6,572 nucleotides of DNA from an uncultured Clostridia bacterium (GTDB taxonomy: Bacteria; Bacillota; Clostridia; Oscillospirales; Acutalibacteraceae), in NCBI GenBank assembly GCA_944384865.1, contig CALWVC010000081.1:1-6572 (forward strand), in the 5' to 3' direction. The position numbers and the translations under genes were made by a program. This document shows, one piece after another, positions 1 through 5,732 of the stretch; the stretch's first letter is position 1, and every line of letters starts with the position of its first letter. The notes beneath the pieces were generated by a model. That model searched no databases, was not told the origin of the DNA, and saw nothing but the letters and a program-made list of their open reading frames with translations.

Positions 1-156
1 GTCGCCATATTCTCCAACGGGCAGCAGACGCCGCGGGAAATTTTGGAAATTGATCTAAGTGCATTGCCCGATTCCGACCGAGAACAGCTATTCGTTGGGA
101 TCACGGTGAACAGCGAAACACAATTGCAGCAATATATTGAAGATTTTGACGGCTGA
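1..156 (+). CDS. C-terminal fragment of a BofC-like domain protein (partial, 5' end outside window)
   Basis: The frame is open from base 1 and ends at TGA 154-156, giving the last 51 residues of a longer protein. The visible part reads VAIFSNG, then PREILEID, then LP-x2-DR-x2-L-x2-GI, and ends in an acidic Q-x2-IEDF tail. I recognise this arrangement (short beta hairpin, an LP..D..LL.GI helix and a terminal LEDY/IEDF-type motif) from the BofC C-terminal domain proteins common in Clostridia. BofC in Bacillus is a forespore protein acting on the SpoIVB/sigma-K checkpoint, but many Clostridia homologues share only this domain and have no known role, so I do not assign one. The upstream part, including any signal peptide or membrane anchor, lies outside the window. 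Its stop codon is one base from the converging radC stop, leaving no room for a terminator between the genes. Confidence 0.6.
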   Translation, partial: VAIFSNGQQTPREILEIDLSALPDSDREQLFVGITVNSETQLQQYIEDFDG

Positions 157-157
157 A

Positions 158-895
158 TCAGATAAACAGCATTTTATAACGCTGAGAATCCGCCATGGAA
201 ACATAATCATCCCCACCCAAAATAATATGATCCACAATGCGGGTATCCATGGGTTTCAACAACGCCTGCGCTGTTCTGGTGGCGATACAGTCCTGCTCAC
301 TGGGCAGGGCTACGCCGCTGGGGTGGTTATGGCACATGATAATATAAACAGCGTTATATTTCATAGCCATCGACACCAGCGTTTTTGCTATGATTTCAGA
401 AGAAAAGTTCGAACCGCTGCCGGTCTTTGCCCAATTGATAACCCTATGCTTGGCGTCCAGAAACAACGCAGAGGGCTGCTCCACAGTTTGATCTACATAA
501 TGCACCCGCAACTGTCTGTAAGCGTCCTCAGAATTACGGATCACCACGCCCTCCCGTACGCTGTCCTCCATATATACTCGGGCAGACGCAGGCAAAAGCT
601 TCAATAAAAAGGCCGCAGCCTCCCCGACCCCATCCACTTTCAGCAACTCCTCATACGGCGCATTCAGCACGCCGGAAAAAGAACCAAAGGTATCAATGAG
701 CCGGTGTGCAATAGGGTTGGTATCCCGCCGGGGATTACAGGCAAACAGCAGCATCTCCAACATCTCGTGCGGATGAAAAGATTCCGCCCCGGTCTTTAAA
801 TATTTCTGGCGCATCCGCTGCCGGTGTCCGGCATGCAGCTGCGAACCGGTTTTTTTATTGTTTGACTTTTCGACTGCCCGGTTTGACAAGCTCAA
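158..895 (-). CDS. radC: RadC family JAMM/MPN-domain protein
   Basis: About 245 residues with the proposed TTG start. The protein opens with a basic stretch and GHRQRMRQKYL, then a helical region with DTNPIAHRLIDTFGS (typical RadC N-terminal part). A helix-hairpin-helix-like VDGVGEAAA follows near residues 87-95. The C-terminal metalloprotease-like domain has a complete JAMM motif: E167, H189-N-H191, seven residues, S199, two residues and D202, within CHNHPSG..LPSEQD. Despite the name, RadC proteins are not proven DNA-repair enzymes; the family resembles JAMM deubiquitinases and its biochemical activity is unsettled. There is no good ATG. An in-frame ATG at 932-934 would overlap pyrE by about 80 bases without a clear ribosome site. 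TTG at 893-895 has GAGAGGG a few bases upstream and overlaps pyrE by 41 bases. A second TTG at 887-889 is possible. It is probably cotranscribed with, and translationally coupled to, pyrE. The family call is firm; the start is not. Confidence 0.88.
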   Translation of the reverse strand: MSLSNRAVEKSNNKKTGSQLHAGHRQRMRQKYLKTGAESFHPHEMLEMLLFACNPRRDTNPIAHRLIDTFGSFSGVLNAPYEELLKVDGVGEAAAFLLKLLPASARVYMEDSVREGVVIRNSEDAYRQLRVHYVDQTVEQPSALFLDAKHRVINWAKTGSGSNFSSEIIAKTLVSMAMKYNAVYIIMCHNHPSGVALPSEQDCIATRTAQALLKPMDTRIVDHIILGGDDYVSMADSQRYKMLFI

Positions 896-1439
896 TCTTA
901 CCCTCTCTACACAGCGGACATTCGTCTGCCTCATACGATGTAATATCCATAGAAACAACAGACTTCAGCGGCACACCAAAATCCACCTTACCGCCGGTAC
1001 GGTCAACGATCAAACCGACGCCCGCCACAATGCCGCCCTGTTGCCGAACAACATCCATCACTTCACGAACCGAGCCGCCTGTGGTCACGACATCCTCCAC
1101 AATCAACACCCGCTGCCCAGGCCGAATGGAAAACCCCCGCCGTAGCGTCATCACACCGTTTTCCCGCTCGGTAAAGAAATTTTCTACGCCCAGGTGTCGG
1201 CTGACCTCATAAGCCATCTGTACCGCGCCCATTGCAGGCCCAATCACCAGCTCCACATGATCATCTTTAAACTGTTCCGCCAAAAAAGCGCACAGTTCCT
1301 CACTATACCGGGTATTTCTGAATAGTTTGGCACACTGCATATATTTATCAGAATGCCTGCCGGAGGTCAACAAAAAATGGCCCTCCTGCAATACGCCTGC
1401 CTCTTTTAAAATTTCAATAATCCGTTCCGTTGTCAGCAT
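855..1439 (-). CDS. pyrE: orotate phosphoribosyltransferase
   Basis: A 194-residue cytoplasmic enzyme that converts orotate and PRPP to OMP and pyrophosphate, the fifth step of de novo UMP synthesis. It starts LTTERIIEILKEAGVL after the Met and has the orotate-side GHFLLTSGRHSDKYMQCAK motif. The phosphoribosyltransferase signature VLIVEDVVTTGGSV lies at about residues 111-124, with the acidic E-D pair that contacts the PRPP ribose. The C-terminus carries CPLC (174-177) followed by KIELVKPGSRK, typical of the Clostridia/Thermus-type PyrE. ATG 1437-1439 is chosen because the homologous N-terminus begins there and AAAGGA (1452-1457) lies 12 bases upstream. A longer in-frame reading from TTG 1506-1508 adds a Cys-rich stretch unlike any PyrE and has no ribosome site. 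The gene is driven by a strong promoter about 115 bases upstream and overlaps radC downstream. No other pyr genes are in the window. Confidence 0.97.
   Translation of the reverse strand: MLTTERIIEILKEAGVLQEGHFLLTSGRHSDKYMQCAKLFRNTRYSEELCAFLAEQFKDDHVELVIGPAMGAVQMAYEVSRHLGVENFFTERENGVMTLRRGFSIRPGQRVLIVEDVVTTGGSVREVMDVVRQQGGIVAGVGLIVDRTGGKVDFGVPLKSVVSMDITSYEADECPLCREGKIELVKPGSRKVKQ
901..907 (-). promoter_or_regulatory. ribosome binding site supporting the TTG start of radC
   Basis: On the minus strand GAGAGGG lies inside the pyrE coding sequence; its GAGG core is six bases from the TTG at 893-895. This is the best Shine-Dalgarno match upstream of any in-frame radC start candidate, and it decides my choice of a TTG start. 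The purine-rich run also encodes Glu-Gly in PyrE, so a coincidence remains possible. Confidence 0.45.
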
Positions 1440-1553
1440 CGACTCAAACCGTCCTTTCGTTTTGTGAAAACAAAAACACATCCTGCATTGAATACATTGA
1501 CAGCACAAACACGCCGGAAACGCCTGAACAGCAATGAATGCCTATTTTTAATT

Positions 1554-1582
1554 ATTATACCATATATGCGGCGATTTGACAA
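1554..1582 (-). promoter_or_regulatory. sigma-A-type promoter of pyrE-radC
   Basis: Read on the minus strand: -35 TTGTCA (1582-1577), a 17-base spacer, and -10 TATAAT (1559-1554), preceded by TG one base upstream (extended -10). Five of six -35 bases and all six -10 bases match consensus. Transcription should start near 1547, giving a leader of about 105 bases before the pyrE ATG. In that leader I see a weak A/U-rich 6-bp hairpin (1460-1475, four-base loop) just ahead of the ribosome site and a short direct repeat TCAATG-TAT-TCAATG (1500-1486). I see no PyrR-binding consensus and no clear attenuator with a U-run, so pyrimidine control is not evident. The -35 abuts the -35 of the dusB promoter. 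Confidence 0.8.
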
Positions 1583-1611
1583 TTGAACAACAGATATTTT
1601 TTTGATATAAT
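1583..1611 (+). promoter_or_regulatory. sigma-A-type promoter of dusB
   Basis: -35 TTGAAC (1583-1588), a 17-base spacer, and -10 TATAAT (1606-1611), with an extended TG at 1603-1604. The -10 is perfect and the -35 matches four of six positions. The predicted start is near 1618, leaving a leader of about 25 bases that contains AAAGGA (1628-1633), ten bases before the dusB ATG. A T-run (1597-1603) lies in the spacer. This promoter is the mirror partner of the pyrE promoter, with no base between the two -35 hexamers. Confidence 0.8.
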
Positions 1612-1643
1612 AAATAAAGTTTACAAAAAAGGACGCAATCATC

Positions 1644-2627
1644 ATGCAAATTGGAACTCTGCGAATCAAAGGCCATGCGGCTCTGGCGCCCATGGCGGGG
1701 GTGGCAGATCGCGCCATGCGCGAGCTGTGCCGCGCGCACGGCGCCGCCTATGTGGTCGGAGAATTGACCAGCGCCAAGGGTGTGTCGATGCGAGATCACA
1801 AATCCAGCCAACTGCTGTATGTGTCGGACGCAGAACGGCCGATGGGCGTACAAATTTTCGGCGGCGACCCTGCGGTCATGGCCATTGCCGCCAAAGCCGC
1901 GGCAACATACCGGCCGGATTTTATCGACATCAATATGGGCTGCCCCGCGCCCAAAGTCGCCAAAAGCGGCGGCGGCGCTGTTCTAATGAAAAACCCAAAA
2001 CTGGCCGCGGATATTGTGCGGGCGGTCAGGGAAGCAATTTCGCTCCCACTCAGCGTCAAAATACGTGCAGGCTGGGATGAAAACAATAAAAATGCCGTAG
2101 AACTGGCGCAGCGCTGCGAAGCTGCCGGCGCCGACGCCATCACGGTTCATGGGCGCACCCGGATGCAAATGTACGCACCGCCGGTGGATTTGGATATCAT
2201 TCGCCAAGTCAAACAAGCTGTTCACATCCCTGTGATCGGCAACGGCGATATCTCGGATGCTAACGACGCGGCACAAATGTATGAACAAACCGGCTGTGAT
2301 TTTATTATGGTAGGCAGGGCCGCCTGCGGCGCGCCCTGGATCTTTTCCCAGATCAACGCTTATCTCTCCGAAATTCGTGTATTGCCGGATCCCCCGGTCA
2401 GCCAGCGAATGCTGACTCTGCTCAAGCAGGTACGCCTGATGATCCAATACAAGGGTGAAACAATTGCGATGCGCGAAGCACGTAAGCATGCGGCGTTTTA
2501 CATGAAGGGTCTGCGCGGCGCGGCCGCTTACCGGCGCGCCTGCGGCGAACTCACTGAATATGATCAGCTGCAACAGTTATGCTTTCAGATCTGCAAAGAC
2601 AACGGCGCAGCGAACGATTTTTCATAA
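1644..2627 (+). CDS. dusB: tRNA-dihydrouridine synthase, DusB-type
   Basis: A 327-residue cytoplasmic flavoenzyme of the Dus family, which reduces specific uridines in the tRNA D-loop to dihydrouridine using FMN and NAD(P)H. The N-terminal TIM-barrel opens with LAPMAGVADRAMR, an FMN-contacting strand. The catalytic cysteine is C100 in DINMGCPAPKV, followed by a KSGGGAVLM phosphate-binding turn. K139 (SVKIRAGW) and H169 (TVHGRTR) are the expected flavin/tRNA-contact residues, and IGNGDI (198-203) with MVGRAACGAPWIF (222-234) completes the FMN phosphate site. The C-terminal helical tRNA-binding domain carries AMREARKHAAFYMKGLRGAA, characteristic of DusB. The usual Y-x-G-x-A-D after GRTR is replaced by YAPPVDLD, a local divergence. 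The ATG has AAAGGA ten bases upstream and a strong promoter nearby. A stem-loop terminator follows about 50 bases after the stop, so it is probably monocistronic. Confidence 0.95.
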   Translation: MQIGTLRIKGHAALAPMAGVADRAMRELCRAHGAAYVVGELTSAKGVSMRDHKSSQLLYVSDAERPMGVQIFGGDPAVMAIAAKAAATYRPDFIDINMGCPAPKVAKSGGGAVLMKNPKLAADIVRAVREAISLPLSVKIRAGWDENNKNAVELAQRCEAAGADAITVHGRTRMQMYAPPVDLDIIRQVKQAVHIPVIGNGDISDANDAAQMYEQTGCDFIMVGRAACGAPWIFSQINAYLSEIRVLPDPPVSQRMLTLLKQVRLMIQYKGETIAMREARKHAAFYMKGLRGAAAYRRACGELTEYDQLQQLCFQICKDNGAANDFS

Positions 2628-2677
2628 AACGGCGATCAGACCCAAAAAACGGCTAAGACGATATTAAACTGAAATCA

Positions 2678-2706
2678 GGGCGCCGTTTTAGACGGCGCCC
2701 TTATTT
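2678..2706 (+). terminator. intrinsic terminator of dusB (possibly bidirectional)
   Basis: A perfect 9-bp GC-rich stem, GGGCGCCGT (2678-2686) against ACGGCGCCC (2692-2700), encloses a five-base loop and is followed by TTATTT. It lies about 50 bases past the dusB stop. Flanking GAAAT (2671-2675) and ATTTC (2703-2707) could extend the stem across a two-base mismatch. Read on the minus strand the tail (TGATTTCAGTTTAAT) is poorer in T, but the hairpin could also slow transcription arriving from the converging sortase gene. Confidence 0.75.
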
Positions 2707-2734
2707 CATCTTATAAATATAACCGCTAACAATC

Positions 2735-2769
2735 CGAACAAAAGACGCTCTGCCTTTTGTAGGCGTTCT
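2735..2769 (-). terminator. weak candidate terminator after the sortase gene
   Basis: On the minus strand, about 45 bases past the sortase stop, ACGCCT ... AGG ... GCGT can form an imperfect, bulged hairpin followed by CTTTTGTT. The stem is short and interrupted, so this is only a candidate; the stronger hairpin at 2678-2700 lies further along in the same direction. The remainder of the dusB-sortase gap (2628-2813) holds no gene that I can see. Confidence 0.3.
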
Positions 2770-2813
2770 GCTAAAGCGGTACAGCAACAAACCAGCCCGG
2801 ATCATTTCTCAAA

Positions 2814-4394
2814 CTATTCCACAGCAGTTTCCTGCAGCGGTGCTTCGGTTTCCGGCGGATCGGTGGCTTCCTCGGAAGCCTGTGAAGACGGCTGCGTTGT
2901 AGTTGTAGTTGTGGTAGTTGTGGTATTGGTTGTGGAAGATGACGGCTGCGCGGAAGGCTGCGTCTGTCCGCCGCCGGAATTATTAGACGTCGGCCGTGAC
3001 CCCTGTGTCGGCCGAACCGCCGGCTCTGTTGTAGACGGCGCATACGTCTCCGAAAGCATTGTTTCCGCAACGGTTGTCACCTGAATCTGTCCAGCCGGAA
3101 CCGTATAATGCGGATTCGGCTGTTTTAAGTATTCGTCATACCACGCCTGCGGATAGATCGCATCTTCGTTGACGGTAGCAGCATCCACATTTACCACGCT
3201 CTGCTCATTCTCCCGTACCCGGCGGGCCATAATAACACAGCGCGCCTCGGTAAATTCATATACACAGGTCTGCAACGTTAAAATCTCGTCTCCCGGTTCA
3301 ACCTGAACCGGCGTATTGATACAGGAACGGGCACGGCATTCATTGATCCAGCTGTTGAAATCCTCATCCGACGAGAAAGTGCTCTTGCGGTAATCAAACA
3401 AATTACCATTATCCTGCGCCGGATAGGCATTGATAGTCATCACCGCAAAAATTTTCCACTCTCCGTCGCGGTACAACGTATCAAAATTGATAGTCGGGCG
3501 TTCTTTGTAATAATCCAGATTGCGGTAATTGGCCAATTGGCTGAACATGGTACTGTCATCTTTCATATTATGTCCATACAACACGATATTCCGGCTCTCC
3601 TGCATATAAGAAAGTCTGGACTGCCGATCGGCAAAAATCGTTCCATAACGGTTATAATCGCCATCAAAATCCCGGCGCAGATAATAATCCTCTTCACCGG
3701 TATCGCCCAGCTTTTGCACCACAGGATAATTGATATTCGTACCGTCAATCTCGATCCATCCGACAATATCGTTATTGCGCTCATATAAAGCGGCGAACCG
3801 GGGATTGATATTCGGAGATGAATAAGGCGCGTTTTCGTCCTTTGGGATATACTCGTTGCGAACCTCATTGGTGATCTTATCATTAATCATCGGTTCGACA
3901 AAATACGGCACAATCTGAAATAGCATGGCGATCAGCGTAATCAATGCTGTCAAAAAGATTATCTTCCGTATAATCTCTTTGGCAGGATCGCCCTTCCAGG
4001 GAATAAAATATTTTAAAAGCCGGATAAAAATGGGATCTTTTTTCACAGGCTCCGCCCATTCATCCGCCTGTTCCGCCGATTCAAGATCCGACAGTGTCCG
4101 TACCGCTGTGCCTGCCTGCCCCGAATGCGAGTAAACATCTTCAAGCCGCCCGGGATCTCTATCCGAAGTATGTACCAGTTCATCCACATCCGGCATATTC
4201 CGGATATTCTGCATGATACTTTGATAAAAAGCGTCCCGCTCCGGATCGTTGTGTACAGCAGACTGCGCACGACGCTGTTCGCTGGTTTGTCCTGCCGCAG
4301 TCGGATCCGGCGTTTCAGATACTTTTTTATTTAAAATTCTGTTCAGAAAATCATCTTCTGAAAAATGATCAGGCTGCACGAATCTCACTCCCAT
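2814..4394 (-). CDS. class B sortase with long cytoplasmic N-terminal extension and Thr-rich tail
   Basis: A 526-residue membrane-anchored transpeptidase that should cleave a surface protein at its sorting signal and join it to peptidoglycan or a pilin. Residues 1-143 are hydrophilic and charged, with no signal peptide. One transmembrane segment follows at about 144-166, and the catalytic domain at about 198-394 lies outside. The class B pattern is clear: NNDIVGWIEIDGTNINYPVVQ, YYLRRDFDG, IVLYGHNMKDDSTMF with catalytic H275, ILTLQTC with nucleophile C377, and EAR with R385. After the domain there is a Tyr/Pro region, then a Ser/Thr/Pro/Gly-rich tail with ten consecutive Thr (491-500) and an acidic end. 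Plain class B sortases are about half this length, so both ends are additions. ATG 4392-4394 has AGGA 12 bases upstream; GTG 4377-4379, with GGGAG eight bases upstream, is an alternative start. No sorting substrate is visible here. It lies 42 bases after cinA but has its own promoter. Confidence 0.92.
   Translation of the reverse strand: MGVRFVQPDHFSEDDFLNRILNKKVSETPDPTAAGQTSEQRRAQSAVHNDPERDAFYQSIMQNIRNMPDVDELVHTSDRDPGRLEDVYSHSGQAGTAVRTLSDLESAEQADEWAEPVKKDPIFIRLLKYFIPWKGDPAKEIIRKIIFLTALITLIAMLFQIVPYFVEPMINDKITNEVRNEYIPKDENAPYSSPNINPRFAALYERNNDIVGWIEIDGTNINYPVVQKLGDTGEEDYYLRRDFDGDYNRYGTIFADRQSRLSYMQESRNIVLYGHNMKDDSTMFSQLANYRNLDYYKERPTINFDTLYRDGEWKIFAVMTINAYPAQDNGNLFDYRKSTFSSDEDFNSWINECRARSCINTPVQVEPGDEILTLQTCVYEFTEARCVIMARRVRENEQSVVNVDAATVNEDAIYPQAWYDEYLKQPNPHYTVPAGQIQVTTVAETMLSETYAPSTTEPAVRPTQGSRPTSNNSGGGQTQPSAQPSSSTTNTTTTTTTTTTQPSSQASEEATDPPETEAPLQETAVE
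2894..2935 (-). repeat. Thr-codon tract (imperfect ACA/ACT/ACC repeat)
   Basis: On the coding (minus) strand 13 of 14 consecutive codons after the Ser are Thr (ACA, ACC, ACT, ACG) with one Asn, including ten Thr in a row. The codons mix in an imperfect hexamer pattern (ACA ACT, ACC ACA ACT), so this is a degenerate short tandem repeat coding for the extracytoplasmic sortase tail, not a pure microsatellite. The mixed codon use suggests selection for threonine as much as slippage. Confidence 0.7.
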
Positions 4395-4415
4395 CCGTCT
4401 ATCGTGTCCTGTTTC

Positions 4416-4444
4416 AGTATACCTTATAGATCTGCTTTATTCAA
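4416..4444 (-). promoter_or_regulatory. predicted promoter of the sortase gene
   Basis: On the minus strand: -35 TTGAAT (4444-4439), a 17-base spacer, and -10 TATACT (4421-4416), matching four and five of six consensus bases. The -35 includes the cinA stop codon (4437-4439), so the promoter sits across the cinA/sortase junction. Initiation near 4409 would leave only about 15 bases before the ATG and place the AGGA (4410-4407) at the very 5' end of the transcript. That makes either read-through from cinA or the downstream GTG start (4377-4379) relevant to how it is translated. Confidence 0.55.
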
Positions 4445-5732
4445 TTGTTTTTTCATGGAATTTTATAAATTTTTCATTTTCAAATTTTTGCGGAAATGTT
4501 AACAGATACAGACGCAGAAGATTCAGCGCTTCCGATGCGGACGTATAGCGAATATATTCCCGGTCGCGAAAGCCGCCCTTCTGAGATTTGATCACATACT
4601 CCCCGTTTCGATCGCTCAGACCGATATATGCCAGCCCCACCGGCTTGTCGCTGCCGTCGCTGTCCGGCCCTGCGATGCCGGTAATACTTAAGCCGATATC
4701 CGCACCTGACAGCAGGCGAACGCCTCTCGCCATCTGCGCCGCAGTCTGCGGAGACACCGCGCCGAATTGCTGCAGTGTATCAGCCCGCACGCCCAACAGT
4801 TTTTGTTTGGATGCATTAGAATAGGTGGAAACTCCCATCGGAAATACCGCAGACGATCCAGGAATTTCAGTGATCCGCTTGGAAATATACCCCGCCGTAC
4901 ACGATTCTGCCGTAGCCACTGTCAGACCCTTGTCCTTTAAAAGATCCACAACCACCTGCTGCAGGCTTTCAACATCAATCCCATAAATCTGCTGATCGCC
5001 GACGCGCTGCCGGATCTTTTCAATCATGCAAGCGCACATCTGTTCAGCCTGTTGCTGATCCTGCGCTTTTGCGGTTACCCGCAGATACCTCTCTCCGCCC
5101 TTGGCATAGGGCGCAACCGACGGATTAGCACCGCTTTCCAGGTCCGCCATAATTGCGTCTACCTGCGCCTCGCCGATACCGTATATTTTAACGAAATGCG
5201 ACCGAATAATGCCATCTGTGTACTTTTCCAGAAAAGGCTCTACGCTCCGGTCAAACATATCCTGCATTTCCTTCGGCGGTCCCGGCAGTAAAATCACTGT
5301 TTTCCCGTCGTGTTCTACAGCGCAGCCCGGCGCAGTTCCAAGCGCATTCTGAAAAACTGTCGCTCCTTGGGGAACCAGTGCCTGTTTCAGGTTATTATCC
5401 GTCAGTTCCCGGCCCAATCGGGAAAAATATGCCTTGATATTTTCCAGACTTTCAGTATTTTCCACCAATGGCAACTGAAAAAAATCACACACCGTCTGCA
5501 CAGTAATGTCATCCTGTGTCGGACCCAGACCGCCGGTTATAAAAATCAGATTGCTGCGCGATACCGCCGTCTCAAAAATCTGCTGCATCCGTCCCGGATT
5601 ATCGCCGACCATCGTATGATAAAATACATTCAGCCCGCGCTGCGCCAGTTTTCGCGCAATATATTGTGAACTGGTGTTTAAAACATCTCCAATTACCAGT
5701 TCGGTCCCGATACAGATAATTTCCGCATTCAT
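4437..5732 (-). CDS. cinA: CinA: competence/damage-inducible protein with C-terminal NMN amidohydrolase domain
   Basis: 431 residues, full length for two-domain CinA and cytoplasmic. The N-terminal MoCF/COG1058 domain has CIGTELVIGDVLNTSSQYIA (7-26), FITGGLGPTQDD (64-75) and LLPGPPKEMQDMF (148-160), the conserved nucleotide-binding loops that in characterised homologues act as an ADP-ribose pyrophosphatase. A linker domain covers about 170-250. The C-terminal PncC domain carries ATAESCTAG (273-281, likely catalytic S277), GAVSPQTA and ITGIAGPD (350-357) followed by KPVGLAYIGL. PncC deamidates nicotinamide mononucleotide to nicotinate mononucleotide in NAD salvage; in several Gram-positives cinA belongs to the competence regulon. 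ESCTAG replaces the commoner ESCTGG. A basic tail of about 18 residues follows the domain. The start is clear: GAGGA lies eight bases before the ATG, which overlaps the thiI stop as ATGA. The gene is not next to recA here. Confidence 0.96.
   Translation of the reverse strand: MNAEIICIGTELVIGDVLNTSSQYIARKLAQRGLNVFYHTMVGDNPGRMQQIFETAVSRSNLIFITGGLGPTQDDITVQTVCDFFQLPLVENTESLENIKAYFSRLGRELTDNNLKQALVPQGATVFQNALGTAPGCAVEHDGKTVILLPGPPKEMQDMFDRSVEPFLEKYTDGIIRSHFVKIYGIGEAQVDAIMADLESGANPSVAPYAKGGERYLRVTAKAQDQQQAEQMCACMIEKIRQRVGDQQIYGIDVESLQQVVVDLLKDKGLTVATAESCTAGYISKRITEIPGSSAVFPMGVSTYSNASKQKLLGVRADTLQQFGAVSPQTAAQMARGVRLLSGADIGLSITGIAGPDSDGSDKPVGLAYIGLSDRNGEYVIKSQKGGFRDREYIRYTSASEALNLLRLYLLTFPQKFENEKFIKFHEKTIE

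Noticed and set aside
137..607. Plus-strand open frame of 156 codons antisense to radC
   Set aside because: It starts inside the BofC-like gene and mirrors the strongly conserved radC; its translation resembles no known protein.
1460..1475. Pyrimidine-responsive attenuator in the pyrE leader
   Set aside because: Only a 6-bp A/U-rich hairpin without a U-run is present, and no PyrR-binding consensus is visible.
1440..1508. Cys-rich N-terminal extension or leader peptide ahead of pyrE (from TTG 1506-1508)
   Set aside because: It is in frame with pyrE, has no ribosome site upstream, is unlike any PyrE N-terminus, and lies in the expected untranslated leader.
1576..1611. A perfect TTGACA (1576-1581) as the dusB -35
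   Set aside because: Its spacing to TATAAT is 24 bases, too long; TTGAAC at 1583-1588 gives exactly 17.
2863..3084. Plus-strand open frame with a long Val run
   Set aside because: It is the antisense shadow of the Thr-codon tract in the sortase gene.
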